From contig JAUZOE010000013.1 of NCBI GenBank assembly GCA_030706605.1, forward strand, positions 21,853-85,852: a stretch of DNA of 64,000 nucleotides, read 5' to 3'. Shown here piece by piece: positions 40,287 through 48,760 of the stretch (position 1 is the first letter of the stretch; the number at the start of each line of letters is the position of its first letter). This DNA comes from Bacteroidota bacterium. Its GTDB lineage: Bacteria; Bacteroidota; Bacteroidia; Chitinophagales; Chitinophagaceae. The notes under the pieces were generated by a model, which was not told where the DNA came from, ran no database searches, and was given only the letters and a program-made list of their open reading frames with translations. The position numbers and the translations under genes are program-made.

Positions 40287-42116
40287 ATGAATAATATGAA
40301 ACCAACGACCCTAAAATATATGAGCAGGATTTTTTCGCTCATTATATTGATCCTGTTTTTCTTTTTTAATTATGGTTTTTGTCAAAAGAAATATATGGTT
40401 CAATATGTTTTATCGGGCAAAGATACTTCGGGGAAATTAGAGCCTTTAAATTTAAAAAATACTTTTGAGGGTAAAGAAATGGCTGCTCAATATATTAGCA
40501 CATTGCCTGGAATGCTTTTGAATAAGGGCTTTCCGACATCATCAGTCGATTCAGCCTTTTATGATTCTACTTTTGCCAGGGTGTCACTTTACCTGGGCAT
40601 ACAATATAAGTGGGTACAGATTAATACCGATAGTGTTGATAAAAGTGTATTAGATAATATCGGGTGGAATGATAAACAATTCACTAATAAAAGAATTGAT
40701 TTTTCACGCTTACAGTTTCAGCAGGAAAAAATAATTAATTATTATGAAAATAATGGATACCCATTTGCAGAAATTTCATTGCAAAATATTGAAATATCGG
40801 GTAATAAAATAAAGGGTTATCTGAAAGTTAAAAAAGGCATTTTGTATCATTTTGATAGTATTAAGATTTACGGTAAAGCAAAAATCAGAAACCTGTTTCT
40901 TCAACATTACCTTAACCTTCCCAATGGCAGCATTTACAACCAGGAAAAACTAAAGCAGGTAAGCAAATTGATTGAGGAACTTCCGTTTATAAAGGAGCAG
41001 CAGCCCTGTAAAGTAACTATGCTGGGATCAGGAGCTTATCTTAATTTATACCTGGAACCCAAACGAAGCAGCCAGGTTAATGTACTTGTTGGTTTTTTAC
41101 CGGGTAATTCTATAACCGGTAAAACTCAAATTACGGGAGATGTTCATCTTGATTTAAAAAATGCTTTGGGTTCTGGCGAAAATATTCTTGTGAACTGGCA
41201 ACAACTTCAGCCACAATCACCCAGATTAAACCTGGGATATACATATCCTTATATATTGAATTCAAATTTCGGCATTGATTTTTCATTCGATTTATTAAAA
41301 AGAGATTCCTCCTATTTACAATTGAATTCCACTTTCGGGCTTCAATATATTATTTCTTCCAACCAGACCTTTAAGATATTTTATGAGTACGAAAGGAGCT
41401 ATTTACTTTCTGGTGGCGTAGATACTCCCCAGGTTATTTTTTCAAAAATGTTGCCTCCGAATATTGACGTGGCATCGGGTAATTTTGGTGTTGGCTACCA
41501 TTTTGTAAATACGAATTACAGGCTGAATCCAAGAAAAGGCAATGAATTTGATATAACGGCTTCTGCTGGTATCAAAAAAATATCAAAAAATAATGACATT
41601 GTAAATCTAAAAGACCCTGCTGATCCTACCTTTGATTTTAATTCACTTTACGATTCTATAAAATTAAAATCATATCGTTTCAGGATAGTAACTTCAGCCG
41701 CTCATTATTTTCCTTTTGGCAAAACCAATACATTAAAAATGGCAATGAATATTGGCCTCTTTCAAAGTCCTCAAACCTTCCTGAACGAATTGTTTCAGAT
41801 AGGGGGCTATAAATTGCTTCGTGGTTTTGATGAAGAAAGCATTTATGCCAATCAATATGCAGCTTTTACAGCAGAATACAGGTATTTAGTAGGGATTAAT
41901 TCTTATTTCTTTGGATTTTCTGATGTAGGATTTACTAAAACAAAATTGAATACAACTCAATATTCCAATTCATTCCTAAGTGGCGGAATAGGGTTGGCAT
42001 TTGAAACTAAATTAGGTTTATTGAATCTTAGCTATGCTATCGGGAAAAGAAATGATGTGAAATTTGACATTAGAAATGCCTCCAAGATTCATTTTGGTTA
42101 TATCAACTATTTTTGA
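40287..42116 (+). CDS. BamA/TamA-like outer membrane protein
   Basis: POTRA-like N-terminal region, C-terminal Omp85-like barrel (GGYKLLRGFDEESIYANQYAAFTAEYRY). Confidence 0.88.
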   Translation: MNNMKPTTLKYMSRIFSLIILILFFFFNYGFCQKKYMVQYVLSGKDTSGKLEPLNLKNTFEGKEMAAQYISTLPGMLLNKGFPTSSVDSAFYDSTFARVSLYLGIQYKWVQINTDSVDKSVLDNIGWNDKQFTNKRIDFSRLQFQQEKIINYYENNGYPFAEISLQNIEISGNKIKGYLKVKKGILYHFDSIKIYGKAKIRNLFLQHYLNLPNGSIYNQEKLKQVSKLIEELPFIKEQQPCKVTMLGSGAYLNLYLEPKRSSQVNVLVGFLPGNSITGKTQITGDVHLDLKNALGSGENILVNWQQLQPQSPRLNLGYTYPYILNSNFGIDFSFDLLKRDSSYLQLNSTFGLQYIISSNQTFKIFYEYERSYLLSGGVDTPQVIFSKMLPPNIDVASGNFGVGYHFVNTNYRLNPRKGNEFDITASAGIKKISKNNDIVNLKDPADPTFDFNSLYDSIKLKSYRFRIVTSAAHYFPFGKTNTLKMAMNIGLFQSPQTFLNELFQIGGYKLLRGFDEESIYANQYAAFTAEYRYLVGINSYFFGFSDVGFTKTKLNTTQYSNSFLSGGIGLAFETKLGLLNLSYAIGKRNDVKFDIRNASKIHFGYINYF

Positions 42117-42120
42117 CACA

Positions 42121-43212
42121 ATGAGAATAAAAAGGATTTCATTCTTTACGTTAGGCTTTCTGATTGCATTATGCAACAACTATACTTATGCGCAAATAAA
42201 AAAGGATAGCATACGTCTCAAAAAAGCGGACACTTCAAAAGGCATAAAGAAAAAACAAATAGATTTTGTAAAAAAAATGACTGCACATGGTACTTTTAAA
42301 ATTACATCACTAAAAGTAGGTACAGGTTACGATGCGATAAGAAAAAATGCAATTAATGGAAAAATAAAACAGTCACCTGATAGCAACTCAAAAATCAGCA
42401 ACATAGTTTTTGATTCAGAAAAAAATAATGATAACCCGGATACTGCATTACCTTCTTCTGCTGCTGCTGATTATCACAGAATTACCCATGACCTGCTTTT
42501 AAAAAATAGATTAATCAATATAAAGGATACTCCTGTTTTTTTTATCGAAGAAGAAAGAGTTGCAAAAGGAAAAGAATTTTTATTTTATACCATTTGTATT
42601 ATCATATTGATTTTAGGAATTTTTAAAACTTTTTACAGTGGTTATTTTAATAATCTTTTTCGAGTTTTCTTTAATACTTCATTAAGGCAGACGCAGTTGG
42701 CTGACCAGCTTTTGCAGGCAAAACTTCCTTCATTTATCCTGAATATTTTTTTTGCAGTATCGACGGGAATATATATATGGTTGCTTTTTGCGCATTTTCA
42801 TCCACCCAGGCTGATAAGTAGTAAACTTCTTTTGCCTTTTTGTATACTAAGTATTGCGATACTTTATTTTATTAAATATTGCTTTCTCAAATTTACTGGA
42901 TGGATATCTGCTTCACAGAAAACAACTGATAATTACATTTTTATTATATTCCTCACTAATAAGATAACTGGCATATTATTGGTTCCCTTTATCATATTGA
43001 TAGCATTTTCCATGTCTCAATGGATAAATACTATCATCACTATCACGTTACTACTAATAGGATTGCTTTTTTTATCGAGATATGTAAAAAGCTATGGAAT
43101 TATCGAGAAAAAAATCCCACTTAACCCTTTGCATTTCATATTGTATATTTTAGGGATCGAAATAATACCCTTATTGATTCTATATAAAGTGGCCATTGAT
43201 TACCTGATATGA
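42121..43212 (+). CDS. DUF4271-like membrane protein
   Basis: ORF opens at 42064 but ATG 42121 (MRIKRISFFTLGF) begins a signal-like sequence; several C-terminal TMs. Confidence 0.75.
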   Translation: MRIKRISFFTLGFLIALCNNYTYAQIKKDSIRLKKADTSKGIKKKQIDFVKKMTAHGTFKITSLKVGTGYDAIRKNAINGKIKQSPDSNSKISNIVFDSEKNNDNPDTALPSSAAADYHRITHDLLLKNRLINIKDTPVFFIEEERVAKGKEFLFYTICIIILILGIFKTFYSGYFNNLFRVFFNTSLRQTQLADQLLQAKLPSFILNIFFAVSTGIYIWLLFAHFHPPRLISSKLLLPFCILSIAILYFIKYCFLKFTGWISASQKTTDNYIFIIFLTNKITGILLVPFIILIAFSMSQWINTIITITLLLIGLLFLSRYVKSYGIIEKKIPLNPLHFILYILGIEIIPLLILYKVAIDYLI

Positions 43213-43291
43213 AATTAAAGATAACAATGTCATTCTCAAGACATTTTAGATGAAGCCTTTTAAAAAAAAAACTTAACTTTGTTATTAGCGT

Positions 43292-44098
43292 ATGAATTCT
43301 AAAATGGATATGACCACTGTAGTACCAGAAACAAAGACAATTAAGGAAATTCAAAATATCCTGATAACTCAGCACAAACCCGGAAATGAAAAGTCTCCGT
43401 ATTTTGAACTTGCCAGGAAATATAAGGTAACCCTTAGCTTTGAACCATTTATAAGAGTGGAACCAATTCCTGCAAAAGAATTCCGCAAACAAAAAATTGA
43501 TATAGCTTCATATTCCGCTGTAATATTTGCAAGTCGAAATGCTATTGATCATTTTTTCAGAACCTGCGAAGAAATGAGAATTACTACCTCTCAACATACC
43601 AAATACTTTTGTATTACAGAATCTGTGGCCCTTTATCTTCAGAAATTTATACTCTATCGCAAGCGCAAAGTTTTTTTTGGCTCTGATGGAACTAATGACA
43701 GTCTTTTTGAGGTAATGAGCAAATATAAAGATCAGGAAAGATTCTTATATCCATGTTCCGAATCGTTTGATAGTGAAATTACCAATTGGCTTATTGAAAA
43801 TAATTGTGATTACGCTACTCCGGTACTCTATAAAGTTATCTCAAATGATGTGAAAAAAATTATCGAAAAACACAATTTTGAAATCATTTGCTTGTTAACT
43901 CCTTTGGGCGTAAGAAGTTTTATGGAAAACTGCCCCTCCTTTAATCAAAACGGAACTTTGATCGGAGCTTTTGGTGACAATACCCGGAAAGCTGTAATAG
44001 CTGCTGGTTTGCGCCCTGATATAATAGCTCCGCAGCCTAATATGCCAAGTATGGTTTCGGCTCTCGAAAATTATCTTTCCGGCTTAAAAAAGAAATAA
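43292..44098 (+). CDS. Second uroporphyrinogen-III synthase family protein
   Basis: HemD-like (YSAVIFASRNAIDHFFRTCEEMRI, LLTPLGVRSFMENCP). Confidence 0.8.
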   Translation: MNSKMDMTTVVPETKTIKEIQNILITQHKPGNEKSPYFELARKYKVTLSFEPFIRVEPIPAKEFRKQKIDIASYSAVIFASRNAIDHFFRTCEEMRITTSQHTKYFCITESVALYLQKFILYRKRKVFFGSDGTNDSLFEVMSKYKDQERFLYPCSESFDSEITNWLIENNCDYATPVLYKVISNDVKKIIEKHNFEIICLLTPLGVRSFMENCPSFNQNGTLIGAFGDNTRKAVIAAGLRPDIIAPQPNMPSMVSALENYLSGLKKK

Positions 44099-44410
44099 AC
44101 GCTATAAACACTTGAATTGTTTTTTGTCTGGAAAAATAGGACAAGCAGGAAATTCTTTCCCATTATTTTTTTTATTTTGAGGATTGTACAATTACAACTC
44201 TATAATTTTTTGTTTACCATAATCTTAATACTATAGGCTTTGAAAGTAAATTTTTATAGTCCACTACTAATTTACTTACATTCCTTTTTGGGCGGTAATA
44301 TCTTGAAAATTCAGAGTAAGGCAATTTAAGAGATCACCAATTTCCTTTTTAGATTAATTTTATAATACGATATCGAGAATATTTGCTGTAGTGTATTTTG
44401 CTCACCTTTT

Positions 44411-45067
44411 CTAATCAATCAGGGAATTTTTCATAGCGAAAAACACGAGGCCTACGGAGTTTTTTACTCCAAATCGCTCCATTAGCCTATCCTTAATGGC
44501 TTCAACAGTTCGAGGACTTATTTCCATTTTTTGCGCAATCTCATGTGCGGTATATTCCATGCACACCAGTGAAAGTACTTCTTTTTCTCTATCGCTTACT
44601 ACTATTTCACTATTGAGATTTGGGTTAAATTTTTGTTTGGCGTAATTCTTTTTTATCAGTACACGGTTTACGAAATTATTAAGATAGAAGCCGGTTTTCA
44701 TTACATCCATAATAGCCTGTTTTATCTCTGCAGGTTCCGTACTTTTAAGTAAATATCCATTTGCTCCACTATCCATGAGATGACCTACAAAACGTTCATC
44801 CTCAAACATGGTTAATATAAGGATCCTCACAGCAGGGAAATGTTTATTGAGATATTTTGTGGTTTCTATACCGTCTTTCACTGGCATTTTTAGGTCCATC
44901 AAAACTATATCAGGTTGTTCTATTTCAATTCCTTTTATGAGCTCTTCACCATTTTCAGCTTCTAATATGACTCTAATATTATGGTAAGCTTTTAAAGAAA
45001 GAATTACTCCTTTCCTGAATATTTTATGGTCATCAGCTATGGCAATATTGATTATCTCGGGGATCAT
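44411..45067 (-). CDS. NarL/LuxR-type response regulator
   Basis: Receiver (ADDHKIFRKGV, IVLMDLKMP) plus LuxR HTH (SDREKEVLSLVCMEYTAHEIAQKMEISPRTVEAIKDRLM). Confidence 0.95.
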   Translation of the reverse strand: MIPEIINIAIADDHKIFRKGVILSLKAYHNIRVILEAENGEELIKGIEIEQPDIVLMDLKMPVKDGIETTKYLNKHFPAVRILILTMFEDERFVGHLMDSGANGYLLKSTEPAEIKQAIMDVMKTGFYLNNFVNRVLIKKNYAKQKFNPNLNSEIVVSDREKEVLSLVCMEYTAHEIAQKMEISPRTVEAIKDRLMERFGVKNSVGLVFFAMKNSLID

Positions 45068-45124
45068 ATTTTATTCTTAACACGTAAAAGATATAAAGAA
45101 AAAGTATAAAAATAAAATATTTAT

Positions 45125-45949
45125 TTAAACAAGTTCTCTGGGTATTTCAATGGTAGATTTATAATATGTACGAGTCCCGTCAATCTCAAATGAAATGGAA
45201 CCTTTTAAAATTCTCATGCGGCTTTGGATGTTTTTTAATCCCAGGCCAATAGAGTTGCTTTCTAATCTATCGAAATCTTCCTGAAGTATTCCTTTGCCAT
45301 CATGGTGTATGCGGAAATATACTAAATTGCCCTGGGCGTTTTGAGTCAGGTGAATAAATCCTGCGTTACTGTGTTTAATGATGTTAGTAACTAACTCCTG
45401 TATGATACGGAAGATTAATAATTCCTGTTCTTCATTCAGTCTTTGGCGGTTATCATGAAATCGGACACTGGCATTAATCACACCGGAACCATTTATTTTG
45501 TCAAATAAATCTTTTACTGCAGCTTCTAATCCAAAATTCTTTAAAGTTGGAGGCATTAGACTATGTGATATATTCCTGATCAATTGAATTGTATCGTCTA
45601 TAATTTGTTTGGCACTAAAAATTGATTGAAGTTGAACTGATGGCTCCTGGTGGATCAAATTTTCATTTAAATAAAGTCTGGCAGTGGCTAAAAGTGGTCC
45701 GGCATCATCATGCAAATCGGCTGCAATACGTTGTCTTTCATCTTCCTGGGAGCGAATTGATGCACGCAATAACATTTGTTGTCGCTCCTCTTCCATTTTC
45801 TGTATTTGCTTATTAAATCTAATGACTCTTCTTTGATGGAATACTAATAGCGAAATAAGTGTAATAGCCATGATAAACATACCTAAAGTACCCAAGACTA
45901 GCATACTTGAAATGCCAGATGAATTAGAAGATAACTGTATAAAAAACAT
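45125..45949 (-). CDS. NarL-type sensor histidine kinase with one N-terminal TM and no visible sensor domain
   Basis: HisKA_3-type EDERQRIAADLHDDAGPLLATARLYL, degenerate HATPase motifs. Confidence 0.92.
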   Translation of the reverse strand: MFFIQLSSNSSGISSMLVLGTLGMFIMAITLISLLVFHQRRVIRFNKQIQKMEEERQQMLLRASIRSQEDERQRIAADLHDDAGPLLATARLYLNENLIHQEPSVQLQSIFSAKQIIDDTIQLIRNISHSLMPPTLKNFGLEAAVKDLFDKINGSGVINASVRFHDNRQRLNEEQELLIFRIIQELVTNIIKHSNAGFIHLTQNAQGNLVYFRIHHDGKGILQEDFDRLESNSIGLGLKNIQSRMRILKGSISFEIDGTRTYYKSTIEIPRELV

Positions 45950-45963
45950 TTAATTTATGGAAG

Positions 45964-46695
45964 TTAATTTTTATTATTATAAAAAAAAATGTCATCATCC
46001 AGTTCAGGAAGTGATGGTGTTGGTTGTTTATCAATAGTATGATTGATTTTCATTGTCATGGCTACACATAGCAATATATTCTTGAGAATATTGAAAGAAA
46101 TATTAATTATAAAATAAAGTTTTTGAAAATAAACATTTTCTCTCATACTATCAGCGATAAGGTAAAGAAAAAAAGTTCCTGAAAAATAAATTAAAAATGT
46201 AATAACAACCCAGAAATTAAAAGTAGAGTAGATCAATAAGCTATTTGATCCTTTGATTTGTGAGAATAGAAAATATATGCAAAGAAGTATAATAATGATT
46301 GATTCTATCCCTGAAGCAAATGAATCAAATGCTTTCCATTTATTAAAATAGATAAAATCTATAGAAGCGAATAAAATATATGAAATGCCAATATAAAAGG
46401 TGATCTTTTTTTCTATTTGTTTACGAAAAATCAGGTAAAAGAAGTATCCTAGAAAGGAAAATTCTACAATATTATAAAGGGCAAATAATATTGTAGTATT
46501 AGTGGATCTGGTGATTTGAAAATAAAAACTTAACCCTTCATTTACTATGCAGTAAAGGATATAAAATAAAATTACCTTTAGCTCTTTTTCTTTATTATTC
46601 CTTTTGAATAACAGAAAAAAAATTAAAGGTAATAGGGTTGAAAAAATTCCTGTATATAGTAATAACTTTAAAATAGTAATTATTTTTTGAGTCAA
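45964..46695 (-). CDS. Seven-TM membrane protein of unknown function
   Basis: 243 aa with about seven hydrophobic helices and a polar C-tail; 14 bp upstream of the kinase gene. Confidence 0.8.
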   Translation of the reverse strand: MTQKIITILKLLLYTGIFSTLLPLIFFLLFKRNNKEKELKVILFYILYCIVNEGLSFYFQITRSTNTTILFALYNIVEFSFLGYFFYLIFRKQIEKKITFYIGISYILFASIDFIYFNKWKAFDSFASGIESIIIILLCIYFLFSQIKGSNSLLIYSTFNFWVVITFLIYFSGTFFLYLIADSMRENVYFQKLYFIINISFNILKNILLCVAMTMKINHTIDKQPTPSLPELDDDIFFYNNKN

Positions 46696-46734
46696 ATATA
46701 ACTACATATTTTAAATTTTATGAACAAATAAAAT

Positions 46735-47094
46735 TTATCCGCCATTAATTACTGTCCAGTCAATTACAATTTTATCAGCAACAATACCATTTTCTTTAAC
46801 GATATCGCCAGTGTTTGTAACTACAGAGTAAGTAAGAATATCTTTACCTTCTGCATCTACGCCGGTGTATACTAAATGTTCTTCATTTTCAGAAAGACAT
46901 TTGCGGAAATTAATTCCTACACAACCAGGTTGATTTAAAATTTGATCAATAATGTTCCGGCCGATGTAATAACCAGGTGTTGCATCAGGATTTGCTTCTC
47001 TAAAAGCGTTCACCAGTTTGGTACCTTCTGCCAATCCAATGTCTTCGCCAACTTCAGCAAGACTCTTGGTTTCTAAGAGTGCGTTTTGTGTCAT
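46735..47094 (-). CDS. Small soluble protein of unknown function
   Basis: 119 aa, no signal peptide, IGRNIIDQILNQPGCVGINFRKC core, C-terminal GG; upstream of 7-TM gene. Confidence 0.75.
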   Translation of the reverse strand: MTQNALLETKSLAEVGEDIGLAEGTKLVNAFREANPDATPGYYIGRNIIDQILNQPGCVGINFRKCLSENEEHLVYTGVDAEGKDILTYSVVTNTGDIVKENGIVADKIVIDWTVINGG

Positions 47095-47193
47095 GATTGT
47101 AAGTTTTTTTTGTTTTGTAAAGAGGTTTTAATATGTAATCTGAATGCTAACTTCTTAAAAAACTAATTCCGGTGCAATAGCTATTTTTTTAAG

Positions 47194-47343
47194 TTATATA
47201 CCCTATTTTTGCTTAAACTCTTGCTGGATGAATGTTTCATCGATTTGCGTAAGTAAATTAACGTATCAAAAAAGGGTATATCTACGATGTAAATATAGTA
47301 AAATTACTATTCAAAAAAAAGGTATATTACGAGGGTAAATATA
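47194..47343. repeat. Three copies of an AAAAA(A/T)GGGTATAT-type motif, one inverted and two direct
   Basis: TTATATACCCTATTTTTGC (47194-47212); TATCAAAAAAGGGTATATCTACGATGTAAATATA (47264-47297); TATTCAAAAAAAAGGTATATTACGAGGGTAAATATA (47308-47343). Confidence 0.6.
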
Positions 47344-47494
47344 CGATTGTTAAAAAATAAAGAAGTAGTAGAAGAAATTGCGTGGGTTGGTAACTATAGT
47401 GGAGAATTGATAAAAATATTGATTGACACCAGTTAACGCAGAAGTATTGGGTTTTCACGATGTTGTTCTTGAATTGTGAATTTGGATATTAACC

Positions 47495-47555
47495 TGTGGG
47501 CCAAGCTAGACAATAATGATATTAATTAATAATGATATTAATTTTTGTGGGCCAA
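47495..47555. repeat. Perfect 16-bp tandem duplication flanked by 10-bp direct repeats
   Basis: TGTGGGCCAA at 47495-47504 and 47546-47555; AATAATGATATTAATT at 47512-47527 and 47528-47543. Confidence 0.85.
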
Positions 47556-47652
47556 TGCCAATAAATGATTCAAAAATAATTATATTTAGTTTGCTTTCCT
47601 ATAGCAGGAATAATCTTTTGCTAATGTGATTAATACTTTTATTTAGATAAAA

Positions 47653-47694
47653 TACGCATTTTAATTTCGTGTTTATACGAAAAAAAAATGCGTA
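47653..47694. promoter_or_regulatory. Symmetric 42-nt hairpin or dyad
   Basis: TACGCATTTT-AA-TTTCGT-GTTTAT-ACGAAA-AA-AAAATGCGTA. Confidence 0.75.
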
Positions 47695-47820
47695 AATTTA
47701 CGTGAGTAATAATTCTAATAAATTAGAATGTTAATCGTAAATATTATTAAATATACATAATAGATTTATGAAAATTACGTTATAAATTAAAATTTTACAC
47801 CCCCTAACAGTTACAACCCG

Positions 47821-48486
47821 ATGTCTTTATCTACCGTTATTAAATTTGCAATTGCTGATGACCATAAAATTTTCAGAGATGGCATTAAAATGGCACTTAG
47901 CACCAAAGAAGATTTAAAAATGATATGGGAAGCTGAGGATGGGAGAGATCTGATTCATAAAATGACCATAAAAAAACCAGATATTTTATTAATGGACATA
48001 AGGATGCCGGAAATTGATGGTATCAATGCAATAGAGATGTTGCGAAAAGAGTATGATGACCTTAAGATTATTGTACTTTCAATGTATGATGATCAGAAGA
48101 TGATAAGTAAAATGATGGAGATGGGTGCAAATGCGTATTTAACCAAGACAACTGATCCTGGTGAAATTTATGAAGCAATACTTACCTGCATGAATGAAGA
48201 TTTTTATTTTAATCAATTAGTTAATAATGCCGTAATGGGTAAGTTAATGCAAAAGAAAAATGTACGTAAACATTATGGCAACCATATCCCAATTACTTTT
48301 AGTGAAAAAGAATTAAAAATTTTGCAATTGCTTGGAGAGGATAAAACTACTGATGAAATTTCAAAAATAATTTTCCTGAGCCCAAGAACAATTGAAACCA
48401 TTCGTCAGAACATGAAAAATAAGGTAGGTGCTAAAACGATTGGCGGCCTGCTTATGTATGGGATGAGAAATAAGATGATTGAATAA
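47821..48486 (+). CDS. NarL/LuxR-type response regulator
   Basis: Receiver (ADDHKIFRDGI, ILLMDIRMP) plus LuxR HTH (TTDEISKIIFLSPRTIETIRQNM). Confidence 0.94.
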   Translation: MSLSTVIKFAIADDHKIFRDGIKMALSTKEDLKMIWEAEDGRDLIHKMTIKKPDILLMDIRMPEIDGINAIEMLRKEYDDLKIIVLSMYDDQKMISKMMEMGANAYLTKTTDPGEIYEAILTCMNEDFYFNQLVNNAVMGKLMQKKNVRKHYGNHIPITFSEKELKILQLLGEDKTTDEISKIIFLSPRTIETIRQNMKNKVGAKTIGGLLMYGMRNKMIE

Positions 48487-48547
48487 TACTGTTTTCTTAA
48501 GTATTGTTTATATAGTTATAATGAATTAAGTTTTTTTTAATAATTTG

Positions 48548-48590
48548 ATTGGCCTTCCTCTAAGGTATTTGCTCGGCCAATTATTTTTCT
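48548..48590. terminator. Terminator between convergent regulator and leuB genes
   Basis: ATTGGCC ... GGCCAAT stem followed by TTATTTTTCT. Confidence 0.5.
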
Positions 48591-48760
48591 ACTCAAGCAC
48601 TTACTAGGACTATTTATACCTTTAAATTGCTTACAGATCAACATTGTGTGTTATATTAACCCAACTTTTGAATAGATGTATTTTGTGCGGTATTTCAGTA
48701 ATGATTTAATATTTAATCTATTGTAAAGTATTTTTTTATGCGGTTGAGAAAACCTTATTC

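Noticed and set aside
42064-42120. N-terminal extension of the DUF4271-like ORF overlapping the BamA-like gene
   Set aside because: The ATG at 42121 starts a signal-like sequence right after the upstream stop codon, so the overlap is unlikely to be translated
47194-47555. CRISPR array
   Set aside because: Repeats are few, degenerate and irregularly spaced, with no cas genes in the window
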